Source: Nisaea acidiphila
GTDB taxonomy: Bacteria; Pseudomonadota; Alphaproteobacteria; Thalassobaculales; Thalassobaculaceae
Reading direction: 5' to 3'
DNA length: 64,000 bases
Assembly (NCBI RefSeq): GCF_024662015.1
Contig: NZ_CP102480.1
Location: forward strand, 3,122,001 to 3,186,000
The stretch's first letter is position 1, and each line of letters starts with the position of its first letter. The notes beneath the pieces were generated by a model. That model was not told where the DNA came from and searched no databases. It was given only the letters and a program-made list of their open reading frames with translations. Positions 9,703-18,196 of the stretch are shown here, in pieces. A program made the position numbers and the translations under genes.

Positions 9703-10728
9703 ATGGTGGCAGTGCGCGGCGACCTCCGGCTGTTCTTCCGGCAGCTTTCCACCCTGCTCGACGCCGGCCTTCCCGCCGACCGCGCTTTTCGCGTGCTCGC
9801 CGGGGACCGGGCAATGGCCGGTCTTGCAGGTGTCGCGGGAAAGATTGCCGCCCGGCTCGAAGCGGGGGAGAGTCTCTCTTCCGCCATCGGAGAGGCGGGC
9901 GAGCCGTTTGACGGTTTCGACCGGGCGGTGATCGCGGCATCGGAGAAAACCGGAGAACTCGGTCCCGGCATTGCCGCGCTCGCCCGTCATCACGAGACAC
10001 GTCATGCGGATCGGGAAAAACTGCGCACGGCGCTGACCTACCCTGCGGTTCTGACTGTGGCCGCGATCGGCGCTATCACGGCCCTGATGGTCTTCGTCAT
10101 CCCCCGCTTCGAGCCGATCTTCCGTCAGGGCGGAACGGACATGCCGGCCCTGACGCAAGGCCTGCTCACGCTCTCCGAAGCGGTCCGGGATTACGGCTGG
10201 ATTGCGCTCGTCCTGGCCGGAACGCTCCTCGCCGGGCTGTTCACGCCCGCCGGGCGCCGCCAGGCCGACGAGGCGCTACTGCGCATGCCGGTGTTCGGCC
10301 GTCTGCTGGAAAGCATCGAGATCGAACGATGGACGCGCGGCCTCTCCCTGCTCGCGGGCCGCGGCGTGCCGTTGCCGGATGCACTCGTCGTTGCGTCGGC
10401 TCTGTTCTCCAACGGTGTGATGCGGGAGGCAGCTGAGCAGCTTGCGGCCCGGGTGCGCGAGGGGCGGACATTGTCCGCGGCCGCCGCCGAGAGCGGGCGC
10501 TTTCCCGACGCGGCCCTGCAGCTGATTCGTATCGGCGAGGAGAGCGGAAGCCTCGATCTCATGCTGGCGCGGACGGCGGATTACCATGGCGAGGAAGCGC
10601 GCGGCCGGCTTACGCGGCTGACAGCGTTGATCGAGCCGTTCATCATCATAGTATTGGGCGGCGTGGTCGCCACGGTGGTCATCGCGCTGATGCTGACCGT
10701 GACAAGCCTGAACGACGCGATGCTCTGA
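9703..10728 (+). CDS. gspF: Type II secretion inner-membrane platform protein GspF
   Basis: This 341-residue protein is the polytopic platform on which the GspE motor acts. It holds two T2SSF domains, each of cytoplasmic helices followed by membrane helices. The first begins at LRLFFRQLSTLLDAGLPAD and the second at WTRGLSLLAGRGVPLPDAL. Membrane segments lie near residues 110-135, 165-185 and 310-335. It is about 60 residues shorter than common GspF proteins because the N-terminal cytoplasmic tail is missing. The ATG at 9703 starts one base after the gspE stop, so translation is probably coupled. Confidence 0.92.
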   Translation: MVAVRGDLRLFFRQLSTLLDAGLPADRAFRVLAGDRAMAGLAGVAGKIAARLEAGESLSSAIGEAGEPFDGFDRAVIAASEKTGELGPGIAALARHHETRHADREKLRTALTYPAVLTVAAIGAITALMVFVIPRFEPIFRQGGTDMPALTQGLLTLSEAVRDYGWIALVLAGTLLAGLFTPAGRRQADEALLRMPVFGRLLESIEIERWTRGLSLLAGRGVPLPDALVVASALFSNGVMREAAEQLAARVREGRTLSAAAAESGRFPDAALQLIRIGEESGSLDLMLARTADYHGEEARGRLTRLTALIEPFIIIVLGGVVATVVIALMLTVTSLNDAML

Positions 10729-10748
10729 GACGGGCCCAAGGGGGACGC

Positions 10749-11183
10749 ATGAATCGGACGAAACGCAAGCGCCAGGGCGACGAGGGCTTCACCTTGCTTG
10801 AACTGCTCGTGGTGCTGGTGATCCTCGGCCTGCTCGCGGCCTTGGTCGGCCCCCGCGTGATGGGTGTGCTGGGCAAGGCGAAGGGTGACGTCGCCGCGGC
10901 CCAGATGGAGAATCTCGCCACGGCGCTCGATCTCCTGCATCTCGATACCGGGCGTTATCCCAGCACCGAGGAAGGCCTTGCGGCGCTGGTCTCCCGGCCT
11001 TCGGGGATGGGGCGCTGGAACGGGCCCTATCTCCAGGGCGAGGAAGTTCCGCTCGATCCGTGGTCGCGGGCATACGATTACCGCCAGCCGGGTGGGAACG
11101 GCGCGCCCTACCGCTTGACGAGCTTCGGGGCGGACGGCGCTCCCGGCGGCGAGGGCGAGGATGCCGATCTCAGCAGACCATGA
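10749..11183 (+). CDS. gspG: Major pseudopilin GspG
   Basis: This 144-residue pseudopilin is the main subunit of the periplasmic piston. The prepilin peptidase site is DEG|FTLLE (cleavage near residue 14), with the essential Glu at +5 and a hydrophobic helix after it. RYPSTEEGLAAL and PLDPWSRAYDYR are family signatures near the calcium-binding loop. A cluster of basic residues (RTKRKRQ) precedes the cleavage site, as expected for the cytoplasmic leader. The processing enzyme is encoded at 21150. The stop overlaps the next start as ATGA. Confidence 0.95.
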   Translation: MNRTKRKRQGDEGFTLLELLVVLVILGLLAALVGPRVMGVLGKAKGDVAAAQMENLATALDLLHLDTGRYPSTEEGLAALVSRPSGMGRWNGPYLQGEEVPLDPWSRAYDYRQPGGNGAPYRLTSFGADGAPGGEGEDADLSRP

Positions 11184-11545
11184 GCCGGGACGGCGGATTT
11201 TCCCTGCTTGAAACCCTGGTCGGCCTGACGCTGATCGCACTGGTCGCGACCTTGCTGGCGGAGACCCTCGGTGCCGGGATTTTCGCGTCCTCGCGTGCCG
11301 GCCGGACCGCCGAGGCTATGAGCGCCGCGCGCTCGGTGCTGGCGGAACTCGGTGTCAGCCGTCCGCTTCACTCCGGCGAACTGACCGGAGATCTGGACGG
11401 CGGGGGAGAATGGACGGCGACCGTCACCGAACGCGGCGGAACCGACTCTTTCATCAGCTACGATATTGCGCTGGCGGTCCGCCTTGGCGGAGCGGAGATC
11501 GCGCTTGATGCCGTCAGGACGCTTCCGGTTGGAGTGAAAAGGTGA
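11180..11545 (+). CDS. gspI: Minor pseudopilin, GspI-like
   Basis: This 121-residue protein carries a short prepilin leader, RDGG|FSLLET, followed by a hydrophobic helix and a small beta-rich domain. Its size, its position just before gspJ and the reading EWTATVTE in the middle fit GspI, which nucleates the pseudopilus tip with GspJ and GspK. A GspH gene is not present between gspG and this gene, so the minor set is reduced. The ATG overlaps the gspG stop by four bases. Confidence 0.75.
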   Translation: MSRDGGFSLLETLVGLTLIALVATLLAETLGAGIFASSRAGRTAEAMSAARSVLAELGVSRPLHSGELTGDLDGGGEWTATVTERGGTDSFISYDIALAVRLGGAEIALDAVRTLPVGVKR

Positions 11546-12093
11546 AGCCGCGGCGGGACCGGGAAGCCGGGTTCACGCTCCTGGAATTTCTGGTGGCGCT
11601 GGCGCTGATCGGTCTTGTTTCGGTGCTCGCGACCGGCCTCGTCCGTTTCGCCCTCGACGGCGAGAGGCGTCTCGCGGCGCGGGTAGAGGTTATCGGGGAC
11701 CGTATCGCGCTCGAGCGGCGGCTCCGGCGAGAGATGAACGCGGTGCTGCCGCTCCTCGATTATGATTCAAGCCGCCCGGAGAGCAGCTTTTTGGGCGACG
11801 CGCGCAGCTTCCGTTTTGTTGCTGCCGGCGCCGAAGGTCCACGCGGCCGCGTCTTCGCGATTTCCGAAGAAGGCTCCATCAGGCTGACTGAGGGACGGTT
11901 CGCCGAGGACGTCGCGAGTTTCGATGCCGGCGCCGGGACATTTTCCTATTTCGGCCGAAAGAGCGCGGAGGAAGCACCTGCCTGGCATGACATCTGGCGC
12001 GGCGAGCGCACGACGCCCCGCCTTCTCCGTCTCACGCTTGAAGACGGTCCGGCCATTGTCGTCGCGGTTCCAGTCGAAAGGGCGGATCAGTGA
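11542..12093 (+). CDS. gspJ: Minor pseudopilin GspJ
   Basis: This 183-residue protein has the leader DREAG|FTLLEFLVALALIG, with Glu at +5, and a periplasmic domain of the GspJ type. RRLRREMNAVLP after the N-terminal helix matches the family. It starts with GTG that overlaps the gspI stop as GTGA, which indicates translational coupling. GspJ forms part of the tip complex with GspI and GspK. Confidence 0.85.
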   Translation: MKPRRDREAGFTLLEFLVALALIGLVSVLATGLVRFALDGERRLAARVEVIGDRIALERRLRREMNAVLPLLDYDSSRPESSFLGDARSFRFVAAGAEGPRGRVFAISEEGSIRLTEGRFAEDVASFDAGAGTFSYFGRKSAEEAPAWHDIWRGERTTPRLLRLTLEDGPAIVVAVPVERADQ

Positions 12094-12836
12094 GTGGGCG
12101 TCCGGGAAATGCCGAGCGCGGCACGGCGATGCTGCTTGCGCTCGTCATCCTCGCGGTCGCGTCCGGTCTGCTTGTCGGTCTGACCGGTCTCGGCCGCACG
12201 GCTGTCGGCTCGGCCTCGGTCGCGGTAGAGCGATCGCGGAACGCGGTTCTGCTTGAGAGCGCGGTGCAGGCCGTGATCCCGGAACTTTTCGACGCCGATC
12301 TCGCGGAGAGTCTGGGTGAGCGCATTTCCGCCCGCGAGGTGAATATCGGCGGGGAAACCGTCGAAGTGCGGGTCGCGGATATTTGCGGCCGATGGGACCT
12401 CAATCACGGCGATCTCGATGTGCTCTCGGAAATGCTCGCCGGTCTCGGGCTCGAAAAGGTGCGCGCTTCGGCGGTCGTCGAGCTGGTACGCGCGGCGCGC
12501 AGCGCGCGGGAGCCATTCGTCGATGTCTCCCAGTTGCTGGTCCTGCCGGGGCTTGGCCGGGCCGAACGCGAGCATCTCAAATCCCGGGTGACGGTCCAGT
12601 GCCGGGCCGGTTTCGTCGACAGCGTGCATTCCAAGCCCGACCTAGCTGCAGCGGTGGAGCGGGCGGAGCGTCGATCCGGCAAGGTGCTCGACGGGCGAGG
12701 CGGCGGCCGTACCTGGCAACTTTCTGCAGAGCACGAGACCGGGCCGGGCACGCTGGTCGCGCTGGATGCGGTGATCGCGCTCTCCCACGACGTCCGGCGA
12801 CCCTTTCGCATCCTCGAATGGCGCTCCAGTGAGTAA
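12090..12836 (+). CDS. gspK: Minor pseudopilin GspK
   Basis: This 248-residue protein sits where gspK is expected, after gspI and gspJ. It has an N-terminal helix, MLLALVILAVASG, after the short leader NAERG|TAM, where GspK often lacks the +5 Glu. The segment FVDVSQLLVLPGL is the helix-hairpin-like core of the GspK insertion. It is shorter than the roughly 320 residues of well-studied GspK, so part of the insertion is missing. The GTG start overlaps the gspJ stop as GTGA. Confidence 0.83.
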   Translation: MSGRPGNAERGTAMLLALVILAVASGLLVGLTGLGRTAVGSASVAVERSRNAVLLESAVQAVIPELFDADLAESLGERISAREVNIGGETVEVRVADICGRWDLNHGDLDVLSEMLAGLGLEKVRASAVVELVRAARSAREPFVDVSQLLVLPGLGRAEREHLKSRVTVQCRAGFVDSVHSKPDLAAAVERAERRSGKVLDGRGGGRTWQLSAEHETGPGTLVALDAVIALSHDVRRPFRILEWRSSE

Positions 12837-12902
12837 GGCCGCTTGCCGGGGACATCCGGCCCTGTACCATGGCGCGCGGATAATGGATTTCCGGGGGAGC
12901 CC

Positions 12903-13913
12903 GTGACGGGACTGGGTGCATTCATCGATGCGTGGGGCGACGGTCTCGTCGCCGGCCTGCCGACGCGCCTGCGGTTCCTCGTCGGCCGCTCCGTCACGCT
13001 CGTCGATCCGCTTGAAGAAGGTTTTCGGCTGTTCGGTATTCGCGGCGGCAAGGTTCAGCCGCGCGGCAAAGCTACTAGCGAGGATCTCTCGCGTCAGATC
13101 GGCCAACTCGGGCGTCCGGTCGCGCTTGCGATGCCGGAAGGGGCGCGGGTGACGGTAACGCTCTCTGTTCCGGCCTCCGCCCGCCGCTCCCTCGGTCCTT
13201 TGCTTGACGGGGAGGTCGAGCGCCTGACGCCGTTCAAGCGGAGCGAGGTCCGGCTCGCCTACGATCTTCTGGAAGAGCGAGACGGGAAGTTGCAGATCCG
13301 TCTGCATGTCGTTCCGAAGGTCCGGCTGGATCAGGTACGGCAGCAGTTCGAGATAGCGGGCGGTGGGGCGCCCGACCTGCTGGTTGCGGGTACGGAGCAG
13401 TTCGATGCGCCGTCCGCCGTCGATTTTTCGGGCGCGCCAGTCGTCGCAAGCCGCGCGAATGCAGCGGCATGGATCGGGCTGCTGTCGGTCCTGCTGCTTG
13501 CCGCCATCCTGTCGCCTGCGCCTAAGCCCTATCTCGCGCTGGAAAACGTGACGCGCGAGACGGAGCGCCTGCGTCCCCAGGTCGCGGCTTTGCAGAGCGC
13601 GCGTTCGGACTTTCTGGCGCAGCGGGAGCTGGCAGGCCGGTTTCAGGACCTGCTGCGCGCCTCGCCGGACGTCGCCGGACTGCTTGAGCAGGTTACGGTC
13701 GCTGTCCCGGACGATGCCTGGCTTACGGGCTTCGTCATCGCTCGGGACAGGCTCACGGTCGAAGGCTTCGCGCGCGACGCCAGCGGGTTGCTGGAGCGGA
13801 TCGAGGCGGTGGCGGGATTGAGTGAGGCGCGCTTCGAGGCGCCGGTGACGCGGGAGCCCGGCAGCGGGCGCGAGCGGTTCCGTATCGTTGCCCGATTGGG
13901 GGTGTCGCAATGA
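12903..13913 (+). CDS. gspL: GspL-like protein with PilN-type periplasmic domain
   Basis: This 336-residue protein is the bitopic assembly factor that would couple GspE to the membrane. It has a cytoplasmic N-terminal half, one membrane helix (WIGLLSVLLLAAIL, about residues 198-211), a coiled stretch and a C-terminal PilN-like ferredoxin fold (VAGLLEQVTVAVPDDAWL). I chose GTG at 12903 because GGGGGAG lies just before it. A TTG at 12843 would add 20 residues without a better ribosome site. The 66-base gap from gspK is the largest inside the gsp run. The stop overlaps the next start as ATGA. Confidence 0.82.
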   Translation: MTGLGAFIDAWGDGLVAGLPTRLRFLVGRSVTLVDPLEEGFRLFGIRGGKVQPRGKATSEDLSRQIGQLGRPVALAMPEGARVTVTLSVPASARRSLGPLLDGEVERLTPFKRSEVRLAYDLLEERDGKLQIRLHVVPKVRLDQVRQQFEIAGGGAPDLLVAGTEQFDAPSAVDFSGAPVVASRANAAAWIGLLSVLLLAAILSPAPKPYLALENVTRETERLRPQVAALQSARSDFLAQRELAGRFQDLLRASPDVAGLLEQVTVAVPDDAWLTGFVIARDRLTVEGFARDASGLLERIEAVAGLSEARFEAPVTREPGSGRERFRIVARLGVSQ

Positions 13914-14455
13914 GTGGCGGGCTGCGTCTTTCGCCGGTGCTCGCGTGGAGCCTGCTGCTGGCCCTTGTGGTGTCGCTCTGGGCCGGCCTGGTGCTTCCGG
14001 TTCAGGATTGGAGCCGGGCGGAGCAGGCGAGGCTCGATCAGCGCCGTGCCTTGCTTGCGCGCCAGCAGGCACTGCTCGAAACCAGCGACGCGCTCTCGAC
14101 CGCCCTCACGCTTGCGTCCGACACGATGCACACCTGGCCCGTGCATTTCGGTCCGCCGGACAGCCGCCGGCAGACCGATTTTCAGGCGCAGCTCCGACGG
14201 ATGGCGTCGGAAGCCGGGGTCGAGCTGACACGCTTCCAGGTCGGAGAAACCGAACGGGACGGGAGCCGCTTGTCGCTGCTGGCGCTCACGCTCGACGGCG
14301 AGGGGACCCTGGAACAGATCCAGTCGCTGCTGATTGCCGTGCGGGGCGCGGAACCGGCAATCCTGATCGAGGAAGCCGCGATCCGGGCGACCGGCCGGAC
14401 GGGGCGCATGACGCTGGCGCTCGACCTGCGCGCGCCGGTGCTGGAGATCGACTGA
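13910..14455 (+). CDS. gspM: GspM-like assembly protein
   Basis: This 181-residue protein has one N-terminal membrane helix (about residues 11-30), a coiled-coil segment rich in Arg, Gln and Leu (about 38-70), and a small alpha/beta periplasmic domain. That layout, together with its place directly after gspL, supports GspM, the partner of GspL in the inner-membrane assembly platform. Sequence likeness is weak, as is usual for GspM. The ATG overlaps the gspL stop by four bases. Confidence 0.78.
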   Translation: MSGGLRLSPVLAWSLLLALVVSLWAGLVLPVQDWSRAEQARLDQRRALLARQQALLETSDALSTALTLASDTMHTWPVHFGPPDSRRQTDFQAQLRRMASEAGVELTRFQVGETERDGSRLSLLALTLDGEGTLEQIQSLLIAVRGAEPAILIEEAAIRATGRTGRMTLALDLRAPVLEID

Positions 14456-14456
14456 G

Positions 14457-14978
14457 ATGCGCTGGGGACGTGTCTTCGGGATCGGGCTGTCCGGTCTGCT
14501 TCTGACGGCCGCGCTTTTGCCGTGGCTGCCTGACGGTCCCGATGTGCTGCGCCCGGTCGAGGTGGCGGACGCCGCCTTGGAGCCTTTGCCTCCGGTGGAA
14601 CGCGTTACGCCCCGATCGGCATATCCCGAAACACTTGCACGCCCGCTCTTCCGCTCCACCCGCCGGCCGGAACCTGCCGCTCCCGTCGCCGAAGCGGCGC
14701 CGCCGGCACCGCCGCGGCTTGTCGGTTATCGCCTGACCGGTATAGTCAGCACGGGGGCGAGACATATGATTTTATTGGAAACACCCGGCGGCAAGTCGGT
14801 GCAGCTTTACGAGGGGGAAAGCGTGGACGGCTGGACGGTCGAGACGATCACCACGGAGACCGTGGTCCTGTCCCAGGGAGAGACCCGCGTCGACCTGTTG
14901 AACGGCGCCGCCGAGGATAAATCCGGCGGCACCGGACGCAATACCCGCTGGCTTCCCGCAGGTGGGCAGACACAATGA
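14457..14978 (+). CDS. gspC: GspC-like protein with an HR-type domain
   Basis: This 173-residue protein has an N-terminal membrane helix (about residues 7-24), a Pro/Ala-rich linker and one small beta domain (about 84-150). That domain, beginning LVGYRLTGIVS, resembles the homology region by which GspC binds the secretin. ETLARPLFRSTRRP just before the linker is also seen in GspC/GspN-type proteins. The usual PDZ or coiled-coil C-terminus of GspC is missing, so this may be a minimal GspC or a GspP/N-like variant. Its place immediately before gspD fits either. The stop overlaps gspD as ATGA. Confidence 0.65.
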   Translation: MRWGRVFGIGLSGLLLTAALLPWLPDGPDVLRPVEVADAALEPLPPVERVTPRSAYPETLARPLFRSTRRPEPAAPVAEAAPPAPPRLVGYRLTGIVSTGARHMILLETPGGKSVQLYEGESVDGWTVETITTETVVLSQGETRVDLLNGAAEDKSGGTGRNTRWLPAGGQTQ

Positions 14979-17053
14979 TCCGGACATTCCGTCTCGCTCT
15001 GCTCGGTGCGGTTCTCCTTTTCGCTGTCGGCGCCTGCGACCGTATCGGGCAGGACCGGCCGGAAGCCGGACGCGACGTTCCGGCGGTCTCCAACGCGCTG
15101 GAGGATAGCGGCCGGGAGAAACCGGCCGCGACCCGGGTCGATTCCGAGGTTTCCAGCACCGACCCCACCAGCCTCGAGCCGGTCGACGAAGTCTATCCGG
15201 GAACCGCGCGCGGCGCCGGTCCGGTCGCCGAAACCGCCCCGCGCCCCGTTGGCACGCTCTCGGTCGCCTTTGATGGCGCCGAGCTCGAACAGGCGCTGAA
15301 AGTCATCATCGGAGACCAGCTCGGCCTCTCCTACGTCCTGCCCCCGGACCTGACCGGCCGGGTCACCTTGCGCACCGCACGGCCGCTCACGCGCGGGCAG
15401 ATGACGGTGCTGCTGGAAGGGCTGCTCTCGGCGCACGGTCTCTCGGCCATCTATGAAGGCGATCTGGTGCGCGTGGTGCGTGGCACAGGCGGGGCGGACG
15501 GCGGTCCCGGGATCGGCCTGACCGATGGCGGGCCGGGCTCCGGCGCCGAGGTGTTCTCGCTGAGCTATGTCTCCGCGACGCAGATGGTCCGACTGTTGGA
15601 GCCTTTCGTGCGCACCGGTCGTGTGCTGCCGGTCGGGTTGGGAGACGATCTCGTTCTGGTTTCGGGGCCGGCGACGGAGCGTCGCGCGGCGGAACGGGCG
15701 ATCGGCCTGCTCGATGTCGACCGGCTTGCCGGTCGTTCGGTCGCGATCATCGGGCTCGCCAATGCCGCCGTCGACGCGGTGATCCCTGAGCTCAACGAGC
15801 TGTTCGCTGCGGGCGGCGAGGGGGCGAACGGGATTGTCCGCTTTACCGCGATCGACAGACTGAACGCGATCCTCGTCATCGCCGCGGACGAGGCGCAGGT
15901 GATCCGGGCCAGGACCTGGATCAAGCGGCTCGACCGCACCACGAACGCGGACGAAAGGCGCCTGTTCGTCTATTTCGTCAAGCATGGCGAGGCGGCCTCC
16001 CTGGTGAAGACGTTGGAGGGGGCCTTCAAGGACGAGAGTTTCTTCGGCACCCCGTTGCCCGGCAATTCGGAAGACAAGACGGTCGAAGGTGGCAACGCCT
16101 CCGATCCGCGCGGCAGCGGACCGCGCTTCAATGCGGATGCCGCCAGCAATGCGATTCTGGTCTGGGCGACGGGGCGTGAGTATGAACTGATCTCGGAAGT
16201 TCTGGCTAAACTCGATATCACGCCGCTGCAGGTGCTGATCGAAGGCACGGTGCTTGAGGTGACACTGCAGGACGACCTGCGTTACGGCCTGCAATATTAC
16301 ATCGAGACCGGCGAGTTCAGTGCGATCTTCACCCGCGGCACGGACACCGCGTCGGTCGCGCCGCAGACGCCCGGTTTCGGAATTTCGATCGGCGGGCCGA
16401 ACAGTACCAATATCGTGATCGACGCGCTTTCCGAGCTGACGGATGTCCGTGTGGTTTCCTCGCCGCAGCTGCTTGTCCTCGACGGCGGCACGGCGCGGCT
16501 TCATGTTGGCGACCAGGTGCCGATCGTCACCCGCACCTCGTCGGCCACGGTGACCGACGACAACCGTATCGTGAACGAGATCGAGTACCGCGATACCGGC
16601 GTGACCCTGAACGTGACGCCGAAAGTGAAGGCGAGCGGCGTGGTCACGCTGGAGGTCGTGCAGGAGGTGAGCGATGTGGTCCGGACCGACAGCTCCGACA
16701 TCGACTCGCCGACGATCCAGCAGCGCCGGGTGGTGAGCACCGCAGCGGTGGAAAGCGGCAGCACGGTGCTGCTCGCGGGGCTCATCCGCGAGTTCCAGAA
16801 CGACATCAAGTCCGGCATTCCGGTCCTGCACCAGTTGCCGGTGGTGGGCGATCTGTTCGGCACCACGGACAAATCCACGCAGCGCACCGAACTCGTCGTG
16901 CTGATCACGCCGCGGGTGATCCGCAATCGCGAGGAGGCGACCGATGCGACGCGTTCGCTGCTGCGGCAATATCGCGGACTGATCGATCAATTCCAGGGGC
17001 CGGGCGGCAATGCACCGGCACAGCAAACAGGCAAGACGGGGGAAAACTCATGA
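14975..17053 (+). CDS. gspD: Type II secretion secretin GspD (lipoprotein)
   Basis: This 692-residue outer-membrane channel subunit starts with a lipoprotein-like signal ending VGAC (residues 18-21), so it may reach the outer membrane without a separate pilotin. Periplasmic N domains follow, with N0 at about 90-165 (LSVAFDGAELEQALKVI). The secretin domain is C-terminal, with VLIEGTVLEVTL, VVSSPQLLVLDGGTARLHVGDQVPI and VLLAGLIRE. It ends TELVVLITPRVI plus a short tail. The gene is last in the gsp run, overlapping both its neighbours by four bases, which places the following dehydrogenase in the same transcript. Confidence 0.95.
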   Translation: MIRTFRLALLGAVLLFAVGACDRIGQDRPEAGRDVPAVSNALEDSGREKPAATRVDSEVSSTDPTSLEPVDEVYPGTARGAGPVAETAPRPVGTLSVAFDGAELEQALKVIIGDQLGLSYVLPPDLTGRVTLRTARPLTRGQMTVLLEGLLSAHGLSAIYEGDLVRVVRGTGGADGGPGIGLTDGGPGSGAEVFSLSYVSATQMVRLLEPFVRTGRVLPVGLGDDLVLVSGPATERRAAERAIGLLDVDRLAGRSVAIIGLANAAVDAVIPELNELFAAGGEGANGIVRFTAIDRLNAILVIAADEAQVIRARTWIKRLDRTTNADERRLFVYFVKHGEAASLVKTLEGAFKDESFFGTPLPGNSEDKTVEGGNASDPRGSGPRFNADAASNAILVWATGREYELISEVLAKLDITPLQVLIEGTVLEVTLQDDLRYGLQYYIETGEFSAIFTRGTDTASVAPQTPGFGISIGGPNSTNIVIDALSELTDVRVVSSPQLLVLDGGTARLHVGDQVPIVTRTSSATVTDDNRIVNEIEYRDTGVTLNVTPKVKASGVVTLEVVQEVSDVVRTDSSDIDSPTIQQRRVVSTAAVESGSTVLLAGLIREFQNDIKSGIPVLHQLPVVGDLFGTTDKSTQRTELVVLITPRVIRNREEATDATRSLLRQYRGLIDQFQGPGGNAPAQQTGKTGENS

Positions 17054-18189
17054 AGATGCGGGCGGCCGTTCTGCGGCAATCCGGGGCGGAAGCGCCCTAT
17101 GCGGTGTCGCAGCCGATTTCGGTCGAGGAGATCGAGCTTTCGAAGCCGGAAGCGGGCGAGGTGCTGGTTCGGGTTATCGGTGGCGGTCTCTGCCATTCCG
17201 ATCTTTCCGTCATCAACGGGTCGCGTCCGCGTCCGCTGCCGATGGTGTTGGGCCACGAAGGTGCGGGCGAGGTGGTCGAAACCGGGCCCGGCATCCGCGA
17301 CCTGAGGCCCGGCGACCCGGTGGTATTCCAGTTCAGCGCCAACTGCGGACGTTGCCGCCGTTGCCTCGAAGGTCGGCCGCAAATCTGCGAGGTCAACGCG
17401 GCAGCGCGGGCGAAAGGCGATCTGATGGGCGGCGGCAAGCGCCTGAAAGCGGCAAATGGCGAGGAGCTGGGACACCATTCGGGCGTGTCGTGCTTCGCCG
17501 AATATGCGGTGATCGACCGGGGCAGCTGCGTGAAGGTCGACAGCGATATTCCGCTGGAGACTGCTGCGATCTTCGGCTGCGCAGTGATGACCGGCGTCGG
17601 AGCCGTACTCAACACGGCCCGGATCCGGGCCGGTGACACGGTGGCGGTAATCGGGCTAGGCGGGGTCGGACTGAACGGCCTGCTCGGAGCGAAGGTCGCC
17701 GGGGCCGGGGCCGTCATCGCCATCGACCTCAACGACGACCGGCTTGGCCTGGCGCGCCAGCTTGGAGCAACTCATACCTTCAACGCAGCCGACCCGAACC
17801 TCGCCGAGCAGGTCCGCGACCTGACGAAGGGCGGCGTCGATTTCGCCTTCGATTTCGCCGGCGTGGTTCCGGCTCTGGAGACCGGCTACAGCCTGCTCCG
17901 CACCGGCGGTGAACTGGTGATCGCGGGGCTCGCGCCGGCGGACAGCAAGTTCTCCTTCAGCCCGCCGCAACTGGTCTCCGACGAGAAGGCGATCCGCGGC
18001 AGCTATATGGGCGGCTGCGTGCCGGTGCGGGATATTCCGTGCTTCATCGATCTCTATCGTCAGGGGCGCCTGCCGATCGATGCGCTGATCAGCCGTTCGG
18101 TCGGGTTCGAGGATATCAATGAAGGCTTCGACCGGCTCGCCGACGGTTCCGCGATCCGGCAGATCCTGACCCCTCACGCGGCGGCCTGA
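17050..18189 (+). CDS. Zinc-dependent alcohol dehydrogenase (MDR family)
   Basis: This 379-residue protein is a two-zinc medium-chain dehydrogenase. The catalytic zinc region is GGGLCHSDLSV with GHEGAG. The structural zinc lobe is CGRCRRC plus QIC, four cysteines at about residues 99-113. The Rossmann loop GLGGVG (about 202-207) is followed by an Asp at the end of the next strand (IDLNDD), which favours NAD over NADP. The substrate is unknown. Its length and layout resemble class III-like and aryl or alkyl alcohol dehydrogenases. The ATG overlaps the gspD stop, an odd partner for a secretion operon. Confidence 0.9.
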   Translation: MKMRAAVLRQSGAEAPYAVSQPISVEEIELSKPEAGEVLVRVIGGGLCHSDLSVINGSRPRPLPMVLGHEGAGEVVETGPGIRDLRPGDPVVFQFSANCGRCRRCLEGRPQICEVNAAARAKGDLMGGGKRLKAANGEELGHHSGVSCFAEYAVIDRGSCVKVDSDIPLETAAIFGCAVMTGVGAVLNTARIRAGDTVAVIGLGGVGLNGLLGAKVAGAGAVIAIDLNDDRLGLARQLGATHTFNAADPNLAEQVRDLTKGGVDFAFDFAGVVPALETGYSLLRTGGELVIAGLAPADSKFSFSPPQLVSDEKAIRGSYMGGCVPVRDIPCFIDLYRQGRLPIDALISRSVGFEDINEGFDRLADGSAIRQILTPHAAA

Positions 18190-18196
18190 GGCGGCG

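Noticed and set aside
12843-12902. TTG start for the GspL-like protein
   Set aside because: GTG 12903 has GGGGGAG at proper distance. The extra 20 residues show no likeness to GspL.
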